From JAJISK01 sp046759865 (GTDB lineage Archaea; Thermoplasmatota; Thermoplasmata; RBG-16-68-12; JAJISG01): a stretch of 9,116 nucleotides of DNA. Made by a program: the position numbers and the translations under genes. Under the pieces are notes generated by a model. That model ran no database searches. It was given only the letters and a program-made list of their open reading frames with translations, and was not told the origin of the DNA. Positions within the stretch are counted from its first letter, which is position 1. Each line of letters begins with the position of its first letter. Where the stretch lies: assembly GCA_046759865.1 (NCBI GenBank), contig JBHIDB010000046.1, positions 1 to 9,116 of the forward strand, written 5' to 3'. Below are positions 1 through 6,396 of the stretch, piece after piece.

Positions 1-48
1 ACCTTCGGAGGCCTGGGAGGCCTCCTGCGCTTTCAGGTGGCCGGATGA
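1..48 (+). CDS. prf1: C-terminal tail of archaeal peptide chain release factor aRF1 (partial, 5' end outside window)
   Basis: The frame ending in TGA at 46-48 reads TFGGLGGLLRFQVAG before the stop. This resembles the conserved C-terminus of the aRF1/eRF1 family (human eRF1 has FGGIGGILRYRV near its end; archaeal aRF1 proteins end in a similar FGG...LRY stretch). aRF1 recognises all three stop codons and triggers peptide release. The stop overlaps the argS start as ATGA, so the two genes are probably one transcript with coupled translation. A prf1-argS neighbourhood is one I recall from other Euryarchaeota, which supports the call. Only 15 codons are visible, so the identification rests on a short motif plus context and no catalytic GGQ motif can be seen. 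Confidence 0.68.
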   Translation, partial: TFGGLGGLLRFQVAG

Positions 49-1769
49 CCGAGGACCCTTGGTGGGACCTCACGGAGGAGATCGTCAGGCTCGTTCGGGC
101 CGGCGAAGAGGCGTTAGGTTTCCCCCGCGGAGGCGCACCTCTCGAGATCCCTTCCCCCGAGTTCGGCGACGTCGCCCTCCCCACCCACATCTACGCGAAG
201 ACGGCACGTGCGCCTCCGCCGGAGATCGCCGCCCGGCTGTCGGAGGCCATGCCGTCATCAGGGACCTACGTGAGTCGGCACGAGCCCGTGGCGGGCTACG
301 TGAACTTCCACATCGACCTGGGTCCCTTCGCCGAGCACACCTTGGGGACGATCCTCCGCCGTTTAGGGGATTACGGGCGCGCTGCCCCGAACGGACGACA
401 CGCCCTGGTGGAACACACGAGCGCCAATCCCACGGGGCCGGTCCACGTCGGGCGCGCCCGGAATTCCATCATCGGCGACACCCTGTCGCGACTCCTCGAC
501 CGGGCGGGGTATCGGGTCACCAGGGAATTCCTCGTCAATGACTCCGGTCGACAGGTCCTGACGCTCCTCTGGGGCCTCGACAACGTGTTGGAGGAGGACC
601 TGGAGCCTCCGGAACGCGAAGGGGAGGTATACCGATCGGTCCGATTCTATCGGAAAGCGATGGAGGCGGCCGAGGATTCTGCCGTCACTGAGGCAATCGA
701 CGAGATGGTGCGCCGGCTTGAGGAGGGGGACGACGCGCTCAGGCAGCGGGTGCGAGCCGTCACGAGGAAGATCATGGACGGGATCCTCCAGAGTCTGGAC
801 CGCCTGGGGATTGCCTTTGACAACCTGTTCTGGGATGACCAGGTCCTGGCCGACGGGAGTGCCCAACGGGTGGTCGAGCGGCTCCGGACGGGAGGCCACT
901 TGGAGAAGGAGGAAGGGGCCTTCTACATCGACATGACCCCTCATGGGTTCGCGGGACGCGACCCTCGGTGGTTTCTCACGCGTAGAGACGGAACCACCCT
1001 CTACACGACCCGAGATCTGGCCTACCACCTGGACAAGTTTGAGCGGAGTGACGAGGTCCTGAACGTCTTGGGGGAGGACCACCGACTGGAGTTCCAGCAG
1101 CTCTCCGCGGCCCTTGGGCTTCTCGGAGTCGACCGGGAGGTGGAGCCGGTGTTCTACGCATTCGTCGCCCTGCCCGAGGGAAGTTTCTCCACTCGGCGCG
1201 GGCGGGTCGTCCACCTGGATGACCTCGCCGACGAGGCCGTGGAACGGGCCCTGGCCGCGGTACGGGCCCGACGCGAAGACCTGTCCGAGGAGGAGATGGC
1301 CCGCATCGCGGAGGCGGTGGGGATCGGGGCCGTTCGCTACAACATCGTCAAGGTCCAGCCCGAGAAACGGATCTTGTTTCGATGGGAGCATGCGCTGAGC
1401 TTGGAGGGCCAGACCGCGCCCTTCCTCCAATACGCCTACGCCCGAGCCGCAGGGATCCTGGCGAAATCCGATGGGTTAGATGGATGGGATGCAAGTTTCC
1501 TGGATCATCCTAATGAGAAGGCTCTCGTGAAGCTGTTGGCTCGGTTTCCGGACGTCCTCCGCGACGCGGCCGCCCGACGGCGTCCCAACCGGGTGGCCCT
1601 CTTCGGTCACGAGTTGGCGACGACCTTCAATCAGTTCTACCGAGACTCGCCGGTGTTGAAGGCCGAGGAGGACCTCCGCACTGCCCGCCTCGCCCTGGTG
1701 ACCTCATTCCGTACGGTCCTGGGAAACCTCTTGGAGTGTCTGGGAATTCAGCCCCTCGAGGAGATGTAG
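45..1769 (+). CDS. argS: Arginyl-tRNA synthetase (class I)
   Basis: Cytoplasmic enzyme that charges tRNA-Arg with arginine using ATP. The 574 residues fit a full-length ArgRS. The N-terminal Add-1 tRNA-recognition domain spans about 1-95 (YVNFHID at 85-91). The class I catalytic core starts with EHTSANPTGPVHVGRARN at 123-140, where HVGR (134-137) is the HIGH-type signature. VNDSGRQ (164-170), TTRDLAYHLDKF (321-332) and GEDHRLEFQQL (343-353) follow. FSTRRGRVVHLDDL (381-394) takes the place of KMSKS, as in archaeal ArgRS. The DALR anticodon-binding domain runs from about 455 to the end, with APFLQYAYARAAGIL (458-472) and FNQFYRDSPVL (528-538). The ATG is preceded by AGGTG at 35-39 with 5-nt spacing and overlaps the upstream stop (ATGA). 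The gene is convergent with the next one. Confidence 0.97.
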   Translation: MTEDPWWDLTEEIVRLVRAGEEALGFPRGGAPLEIPSPEFGDVALPTHIYAKTARAPPPEIAARLSEAMPSSGTYVSRHEPVAGYVNFHIDLGPFAEHTLGTILRRLGDYGRAAPNGRHALVEHTSANPTGPVHVGRARNSIIGDTLSRLLDRAGYRVTREFLVNDSGRQVLTLLWGLDNVLEEDLEPPEREGEVYRSVRFYRKAMEAAEDSAVTEAIDEMVRRLEEGDDALRQRVRAVTRKIMDGILQSLDRLGIAFDNLFWDDQVLADGSAQRVVERLRTGGHLEKEEGAFYIDMTPHGFAGRDPRWFLTRRDGTTLYTTRDLAYHLDKFERSDEVLNVLGEDHRLEFQQLSAALGLLGVDREVEPVFYAFVALPEGSFSTRRGRVVHLDDLADEAVERALAAVRARREDLSEEEMARIAEAVGIGAVRYNIVKVQPEKRILFRWEHALSLEGQTAPFLQYAYARAAGILAKSDGLDGWDASFLDHPNEKALVKLLARFPDVLRDAAARRRPNRVALFGHELATTFNQFYRDSPVLKAEEDLRTARLALVTSFRTVLGNLLECLGIQPLEEM

Positions 1770-1803
1770 AGGCTCCCGTCAACCCTTGGACGACACCGGC
1801 GCT

Positions 1804-1834
1804 GGGGTCGGATGACCCCTCGAGGAGGACCTCG
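1804..1834. terminator. Two tandem perfect hairpins in convergent intergenic gap, possible bidirectional terminator
   Basis: The 67-bp gap between the argS stop and the leftward surface-protein stop contains GGGGTC (1804-1809), loop GGAT, GACCCC (1814-1819). One base later comes CGAGG (1821-1825), loop AGGA, CCTCG (1830-1834). Both stems are perfect and read equally from either strand. Placement between converging stop codons suggests 3'-end formation for both transcripts. There is no T-tract, which archaeal intrinsic termination usually relies on, so they may only protect 3' ends. Function is inferred from position. Confidence 0.35.
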
Positions 1835-1836
1835 TC

Positions 1837-4818
1837 TCACCGCGTAATCCGCTCACGGCCCCGTCCGCGAAGCCTGCGTCGCAGGAAGAGGGCCACCGGA
1901 ATCCCCACGATGATCGCGATGATGGAGCCGATGAGGAGGGGCTGCTTCCAGGCCGCCTCGCGAACGTCGAGCTGCAGTTCCACCGTGTTTCGGGGTCCGA
2001 TGAAGAGGTCGGGCTCCTCCGGGTCCGTAACGTTGGCGCGGAGCGTGTAGTTGCCCAGGGGACCCGTGATCCACGTGAACTCGACGACTTTGATCTCCCC
2101 CGGCGCCAGCGTGTTGTTGGTGGGGACCCCGCTGACGTCCTTGAAGACCGGAGTGATCTCCTCCGGGGCGCCGGGGGATTGTCCGAACTGGAAGGCGAAG
2201 AAGGTGACTTGCACGTCGTTTGCCGGCGCGCGCCCGGGTACGTTCGTCACGTTAAAGCTGATGAACAGAACCACCACGCCGAGGAAGGTGGACTCCTCCG
2301 GACTGGCGGGGTCGATGAGCATGATATTGGGCTCGATCTCGAGGTCGGGCCGGGTCTCCGGATCGACACCCACCACAATGCTCCGGGTGGCGTTGCCCTC
2401 GTTTCCGGCTTGGTCCGTGACGGTCAGCACAACGTCGAAGTTTCCGTTGTCCGCGTACATGTGGGTGACGTTCAACCCCGTCGCCGTAGCGTCGTCGCCG
2501 AAGTCCCACTCGAAGGTCATGTTCGCCACGCCGTCCAGGTTGTCCGTCGTGTCCGAACCGTCGAAGAGGTAAGTGACCTGCTCGACGAGGCTCGTGACCT
2601 CCTGAAAGTCATCGTCCAAGATGCGGAATTCGACCTCGGGTGGCGACGTGTCCGCGACCATCGCCGTCATGGTGGCGTTGAGGCTTTCGTGGCCGGCTTG
2701 GTCCACCACGGTCAGGTTCACGGTGAACTCCCCGGGCTCGTCGAAGGTCCAATCGACGCTCGGGCTCGGGCCGAAGACATCCACCGAACCATCTCCGTTG
2801 AAGTCCCAGCGGTACTCGAGGACCACTCCCATCATCTGGTCATGGACGCGGTCTGTGGAGTTCCCCCCGAAGAACTCCACGATGTCGCCCTCGTTGACGA
2901 TGATAATTGTGTTGTTGGCGTCGATGCCGAAGCCGGTGACGTTATTCTCTAAGCGGGCAAGAGGGAGGATGCCGTCGACGGAGACGTTGAAATGCCGGAA
3001 CGTTTCGTTGCCCCCCACCTCCACGATGGTGAGGTTCCCGCTGTAGTTCCCCATGACCGAGAAGGTCACGTCGGGCCGAAGTCCAAAGGCGGTCTCGTTC
3101 TGCGGAATCGTGGTACCATTGAAAGTCCAGTTGAAGTTCGACTCGGGATTGATCTTGCCGTCGGGGCTATTCGGGTCGGTGGAGTCCTCTGCGCTAAACG
3201 TCATAGAAACGTTCCTCGGAACGATGGCGGTGTAGTTGTCGACGCTCACGTTGGTCTCTGTGAACCGATCGGCCGGCGCGACCACGAGGACCCGGGCCGT
3301 CCCCGAGAGGGACTTGGCGACCTCCATGTCTACCCGGAAGGTCCCCGGGGCGACAAGGGGGTCGACCACGATCCGGACATAGCTCTGGATGTCCACGGCC
3401 CCGGTGATGGTTTGGGTCTCCCGCTCGTAGCTGGGGACGGCTTGGACCTTGTAGGTCATGTTCACCCGCACCTCCGCGTCCGTGTCGTGCGACGCCGTGA
3501 TGTTGACGTAGTACTTCTCCTGGTTCACGGCGATGGTCGGATCAATGGCCGTGTAATTGGCCAGACTCGTGACCTGGACCGCACCGGATGGCAGGTCGAG
3601 GCCGGAGATGGAGACGTTGTAATCAGTCACCATCCCGTTGAGGTCGGACCGATAGGCCTCGCTGTTCGTCGTGAAGAAGTTCTCCGTGTCCACGTGCTTC
3701 GGACCCGCCGCGGTGAGGTTCGTCCGGAAGGCCTCCCGTTCCGTGGCGTCCAGGGTCCCGTCGCCGTCACCCAGGGCCAGGTCAATCTGCAAGCGCAGAT
3801 GGCGGATGAAGGCGAATGGGAGGCCTGGGAAGGTGGTGTCATTGTTGAACGTCAGGTTCCTCCAGAGGTGCAACCGGTTCCAATCCCCCTGACTGTACTG
3901 GATGACGGTGTCCACCCGTTCTTCGGGTGAATCTGTCAAGTTGACACTGATATCTGCGGACCCAGTCGGGCTCACAGTGATCTGGGTAATGTTGGCGGCC
4001 ATCCCGTCGGCATCGACAATCCGGATGAAGTCCCCGGGATAGGCAGAGAACGTGTAGAGGCTGCCCGTCACGTTGGCTACGAGGAGCCTTTTGGCTTGGG
4101 GCGCACTCGTGTTGAGGTCGTACAAGAAGGCGACGAGCCCCTGGCTCACAAAGGGTCCATCGCGTACCTGGGCGTTCCCGAACACGGTGAGGGCCGGATC
4201 GAGGTCGACCGAAACCACCGCGGGGTCTATGGAGATCGACTCGACCGTGACGCTTGTCTCGAAACCGGTCTTGTCGACCTTGATCTCGAACATCCCCGCC
4301 CAAACGAAGAAGGTCGTATTCCCGGTCGCGTTCGTAGTTTTCTTGCCTAAGGACTGCGTGCCAGAGGCCGTAATGTTGGATACCTCGACGTCTGCACCCG
4401 TGATGTTCATGGGCCCGTCTCCAACGTGTACAGTGAGCATGATCGAAGCAGGTGGCATCGCCCCCATCTCGATGTCTATCCGGAGGTCGGCGTTGTTGTC
4501 GAAGCGGAAGATCTCCGTCTCGTTATCGAAGTACCCCGGTGTCTCGACGGTAATCCTGTAGAACCCCGATGTGGGTGTGAAGGTGTAGGTCCCGTCGAGG
4601 GCACTGGGGATGGTCACGGGGTCCTTCTGCCCGTGGGCATCCAGCAAGGATACGGCGACACCAGGGAGGCGTGTGGCGTTAGCGGCGTCGGTAATGATTC
4701 CCGTGACCACGAAGGGCTGCCCGGCCGAGAGGTCCGCCGTGAGGAGTCCAAGCCCCCCGAGGAGCAGGACGAAAAGCAACAACATCGTCGCTGCCCTGTG
4801 TCTGGAGTTTGTGTCCAT
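1837..4818 (-). CDS. Secreted, membrane-anchored PKD-domain surface glycoprotein
   Basis: Predicted 993-residue exported protein. Residues 1-33 form a signal peptide (basic MDTNSRHR, hydrophobic 12-28, likely cleavage near SAG/Q at 33). Three carboxypeptidase-regulatory-like beta domains seem to follow (about 36-117, 125-206, 210-295; the first, with its DGTYTF...GFYRITVETPGY pattern, is clearest). A region I cannot assign spans about 300-540. A degenerate PKD-like stretch lies near 540-615 and two clear PKD domains at about 630-722 (YRWDFNGDG, VDWTFDEPGEFTVNLTV) and 727-817 (FEWDFGD, GNFDVVLTVTDQAGN). A CARDB-like domain spans about 823-952. A membrane helix (about 960-979) and a basic RRRLRGRGRERITR tail end the protein. 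I count about 39 N-X-S/T sequons, fitting an AglB-glycosylated exterior protein. The ATG at 4818 has GGAGG 7 nt upstream; an in-frame ATG 45 nt earlier lacks a good ribosome binding site. Likely roles are cell-envelope structure or adhesion; the ligand is unknown. Confidence 0.88.
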   Translation of the reverse strand: MDTNSRHRAATMLLLFVLLLGGLGLLTADLSAGQPFVVTGIITDAANATRLPGVAVSLLDAHGQKDPVTIPSALDGTYTFTPTSGFYRITVETPGYFDNETEIFRFDNNADLRIDIEMGAMPPASIMLTVHVGDGPMNITGADVEVSNITASGTQSLGKKTTNATGNTTFFVWAGMFEIKVDKTGFETSVTVESISIDPAVVSVDLDPALTVFGNAQVRDGPFVSQGLVAFLYDLNTSAPQAKRLLVANVTGSLYTFSAYPGDFIRIVDADGMAANITQITVSPTGSADISVNLTDSPEERVDTVIQYSQGDWNRLHLWRNLTFNNDTTFPGLPFAFIRHLRLQIDLALGDGDGTLDATEREAFRTNLTAAGPKHVDTENFFTTNSEAYRSDLNGMVTDYNVSISGLDLPSGAVQVTSLANYTAIDPTIAVNQEKYYVNITASHDTDAEVRVNMTYKVQAVPSYERETQTITGAVDIQSYVRIVVDPLVAPGTFRVDMEVAKSLSGTARVLVVAPADRFTETNVSVDNYTAIVPRNVSMTFSAEDSTDPNSPDGKINPESNFNWTFNGTTIPQNETAFGLRPDVTFSVMGNYSGNLTIVEVGGNETFRHFNVSVDGILPLARLENNVTGFGIDANNTIIIVNEGDIVEFFGGNSTDRVHDQMMGVVLEYRWDFNGDGSVDVFGPSPSVDWTFDEPGEFTVNLTVVDQAGHESLNATMTAMVADTSPPEVEFRILDDDFQEVTSLVEQVTYLFDGSDTTDNLDGVANMTFEWDFGDDATATGLNVTHMYADNGNFDVVLTVTDQAGNEGNATRSIVVGVDPETRPDLEIEPNIMLIDPASPEESTFLGVVVLFISFNVTNVPGRAPANDVQVTFFAFQFGQSPGAPEEITPVFKDVSGVPTNNTLAPGEIKVVEFTWITGPLGNYTLRANVTDPEEPDLFIGPRNTVELQLDVREAAWKQPLLIGSIIAIIVGIPVALFLRRRLRGRGRERITR

Positions 4819-4825
4819 CCCTTTG

Positions 4826-4830
4826 CCTCC
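4826..4830 (-). promoter_or_regulatory. Ribosome binding site deciding the surface-protein start
   Basis: The minus strand reads GGAGG, then CAAAGGG, then ATG at 4818-4816: a strong Shine-Dalgarno match with 7-nt spacing. It favours this ATG over the in-frame ATG at 4863, whose upstream bases show no comparable match, and places a standard signal peptide at the N-terminus. Confidence 0.7.
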
Positions 4831-4900
4831 GTTCACCTTGCATAGCGCCCACTTGGTTTCCATAGCCCAGCCTGGGCCGGCATCGGCTTAGCGGGTGCGT

Positions 4901-4909
4901 CTATATAAT
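4901..4909 (-). promoter_or_regulatory. TATA-box-like element upstream of the PKD surface-protein gene
   Basis: On the minus strand this reads ATTATATAG, a good archaeal TATA box in GC-rich surroundings. A start about 25 nt downstream would be near 4880, leaving a leader of about 60 nt to the preferred ATG at 4818. No strong BRE is seen beside it. It lies in the 193-bp gap after the upstream small gene (stop at 5012-5014), implying the two leftward genes are transcribed separately. Confidence 0.5.
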
Positions 4910-5011
4910 CCTGGCGGGTGCGGTATTCGTCCGTTGGAAGTCTGGCCAAGGGCTGGACGGAATCAATCTCTCCCCAGGATGCCGCGAGAAAGGGACGCCC
5001 GATGGCGAAAT

Positions 5012-5368
5012 TTACGGCGCGACGCGGGCCCAGATTTCTTCGGGGAGCGTCTCGTAGACCCTCTCCTCCGGCCGCTCCTCCCGCCGTCGGCGGGCCCGGT
5101 CGATGGCCAGCGCGTCGAGCTCCCAATAGAACGTGCGCCAAGACCGCCCCGTAGGGAGGATCACCGTCTCCCAGTACGTGTTGAGGAGTCCCGCATCATG
5201 GAGGTCGTAGAACACCTTGCGGTCCTCCTGCTGGAGGGCGTTGTCGATGATGACCGAGTTGAAGCCGAAGTAGTTCAGCACCCGAAGAGCGGTGTCGCTC
5301 GCCTCTTCGGTTGAGATGTCGAGTGTCTTCTCCAGGGCCTCCTGGAGTTCTTCGGGTCTAACGACCAT
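5012..5368 (-). CDS. Small DUF6015-like protein, function unknown
   Basis: 118-residue soluble protein without signal peptide or membrane segment. Residues 1-65 look alpha-helical, with the core LNYFGFNSVIIDNALQQEDR (31-50) followed by KVFYDLHDAGLL (51-62). A short beta-hairpin-like stretch ETVILPTGRSWRTFYWELD (67-85) is next, and the tail is highly charged (RARRRREERPEER, 91-103). The pattern FFGF..IIDN.L..EDRD.FY.L...G.L followed by an R.W...YW strand matches, from memory, a family of about 90-residue proteins common in Thermoplasmata and catalogued as DUF6015; that is recall, not a search. The helix-then-wing order is compatible with a winged-helix fold, so a regulatory role is possible but unproven. 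No clear Shine-Dalgarno precedes the ATG. A TATA-like element about 45 nt upstream predicts a leader near 22 nt. The leftward surface-protein gene follows after 193 bp with its own promoter. Confidence 0.75.
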   Translation of the reverse strand: MVVRPEELQEALEKTLDISTEEASDTALRVLNYFGFNSVIIDNALQQEDRKVFYDLHDAGLLNTYWETVILPTGRSWRTFYWELDALAIDRARRRREERPEERVYETLPEEIWARVAP

Positions 5369-5410
5369 CTAACCCACTTGCCCCCCGCTGCCCTTTAATC
5401 TGTCTTCGCT

Positions 5411-5427
5411 ACTATAAGTATGTTTCC
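5411..5427 (-). promoter_or_regulatory. TATA box with BRE-like element upstream of the DUF6015-like gene
   Basis: The minus strand reads GGAAACA (BRE-like, purine-rich with AAA) followed directly by TACTTATAGT. A start about 25 nt downstream would be near 5390, about 22 nt before the ATG at 5368. The plus strand reads ACTATAAGTA, so the box is nearly self-complementary and could in principle also work rightward. No convincing rightward gene follows. Confidence 0.45.
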
Positions 5428-5429
5428 CC

Positions 5430-5439
5430 GAACCGGTTC
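5430..5439. promoter_or_regulatory. Perfect 10-bp palindrome GAACCGGTTC, possible operator
   Basis: GAACCGGTTC is a perfect palindrome just upstream (leftward sense) of the BRE/TATA-like element of the DUF6015-like gene. Dyad sites in this position are typical binding sites for dimeric transcription factors. A single 10-bp palindrome can also occur by chance, and no second copy was found in the window by eye. Confidence 0.25.
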
Positions 5440-5664
5440 TGTTCCATCCGATGTTGGTTATTGCCGAAGGAATGAGTGTTTCAGAGCGGTTGGTCGCGCG
5501 TGGACGGCTAGATGGGGACGAGAAGAGGCTTGGGCGGGAGCACCTGCCGGGAATGTAGCCGGATTGATAGACATTGCCAAAACAGTTGCGATGAACTCCA
5601 TCCAAGGTCCTTGGGGCAATCGCCTTCCCCCTGACTATGCTACTTAGGACCCCGGTCCCCCGAT

Positions 5665-5680
5665 GGCCGTAAGCCCCTAG
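5665..5680 (+). repeat. Copy 1 of a short imperfect direct repeat, GGCCGTAAGCCCCTAG
   Basis: Closely similar to GGCCCGTAAGCCCCCTA at 6409-6425, differing by two inserted C residues over the shared stretch. The two copies lie in the non-coding DNA on either side of the flavoprotein gene. Whether they are related by descent or by chance cannot be told by eye. Confidence 0.3.
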
Positions 5681-5799
5681 TGCCCCTATGGTGCGGGGTT
5701 GAGTGTCCCACCTTGCCCCGCTGGCCCCCCCGGTCTCGTGGTGGGGGTCGCCGTCTCACGGGGAAGCATCATATGCGGCAAGACCGATCACTCTCCGCG

Positions 5800-5806
5800 G
5801 GAGGTG
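5800..5806 (+). promoter_or_regulatory. Strong ribosome binding site for a GTG start
   Basis: GGAGGTG is a full complement of the archaeal 16S rRNA 3' end and lies 5 nt before the GTG at 5812, which fixes this non-ATG start. A weak TATA-like CATATG at 5770-5775 lies about 25 nt before a plausible start near 5797, which would give a very short leader. Confidence 0.75.
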
Positions 5807-5811
5807 GATAA

Positions 5812-6279
5812 GTGGTATACACACAACCGCCTCATCTGACAGACGAAGATGTGGAATCCTTGCTCAAGGAGGCGAAGATCGCAAGGTTCTGCAGTCTGAA
5901 CCCGGACGGAACCATTCATGCGGCTGCTGTGAACTACAAATACGAGGCGGGGCGCATCCTCATGGTAACGCCAGAAGCCAGCCGCAAGGCGAGAAACGTG
6001 AAACGCAACGGGACGGTTACCGTCCTCGTAGATGTCGGCGGAAACAAGCTATCGGACTTTAAGGGCGCTCTAATCTACGGTAAGGCGGGCGTGAAGGAGG
6101 GGACGTTGTCTGAGATGATGCGGGTCAACGAGACGTGGATGCCGGGTGACAGAGTAGAAGCCTGGACAAAGCGCCTGTTCGGGCTAAGCAAGTGGGTGAC
6201 CATCAGCGTCGAGTCCGAACGCATCGCTTCTTGGGACTACGCCAAAGACAAGGAATTCGCAGCCGTTTTCCGGGAATAA
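5812..6279 (+). CDS. Pyridoxamine 5'-phosphate oxidase-like flavin/deazaflavin-binding protein
   Basis: 155-residue soluble protein of the split beta-barrel PNPOx-like superfamily, whose dimeric members bind FMN, F420 or haem and carry out oxidoreductase or binding roles. The order of elements fits: helix LTDEDVESLLKEAKIARF (9-26), the turn LNPDGTIHAAAVNY (29-42), strand RILMVTPE (48-55), SRKARNVKRN (57-66), where family members contact the cofactor phosphate, strand TVTVLVDV (68-75), KGALIYGKAGV (84-94), and the closing strand WVTISVESERIASWD (128-142). The length is normal for single-domain members. It starts at GTG with a near-ideal Shine-Dalgarno. It stands alone between two non-coding stretches, and by eye its codon use looks less GC-biased than its neighbours, which could mean a different history. 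Substrate and cofactor (FMN versus F420) cannot be told from sequence; true PdxH activity is unlikely to be assignable here. Confidence 0.85.
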   Translation: MVYTQPPHLTDEDVESLLKEAKIARFCSLNPDGTIHAAAVNYKYEAGRILMVTPEASRKARNVKRNGTVTVLVDVGGNKLSDFKGALIYGKAGVKEGTLSEMMRVNETWMPGDRVEAWTKRLFGLSKWVTISVESERIASWDYAKDKEFAAVFRE

Positions 6280-6396
6280 GGACCCTCGTTGCCGGGTTCT
6301 GCCATCACCTGGATGCCTCTAAGCCGAATCGGGAGGATCTCCTCGGATGAGGGTACGCTCTGAACAAGAAACAGAACATTCTTCCACGGAACGTAA

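Larger units (their letters stand above)
5369..5811. other. 443-bp non-coding stretch rich in short inverted repeats
   Basis: No convincing gene, tRNA or CRISPR was found. Its left end holds the leftward promoter of the DUF6015-like gene and its right end the ribosome binding site and possible promoter of the flavoprotein gene. Between them lie inverted repeats: CCAAGG/CCTTGG (5602-5607, 5609-5614), GGAC/GTCC (5647-5650, 5655-5658), CCCC/GGGG (5684-5687, 5695-5698) and CCCACC/GGTGGG (5707-5712, 5740-5745). It could hold a small RNA or decayed DNA; nothing decides between these. Confidence 0.6.

Noticed and set aside
363..1430. 355-codon open frame antisense to argS
   Set aside because: It lies fully opposite a gene with clear ArgRS motifs; its proline/arginine/histidine-rich text has no domain pattern. 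Long antisense frames are expected in GC-rich codon-biased genes.
2179..3930. Long rightward open frames opposite the surface-protein gene (2179-2952 and 2992-3930)
   Set aside because: The leftward frame has signal peptide, PKD domains and membrane anchor; the rightward frames are Val/Asp/Arg/Gly-rich shadows with no recognisable motif or suitable start context.
5420..5647. 75-codon rightward open frame in the 5369-5811 gap
   Set aside because: No Shine-Dalgarno, no recognisable fold, and composition rich in Gly/Ala/Arg/Trp typical of random GC-rich DNA.
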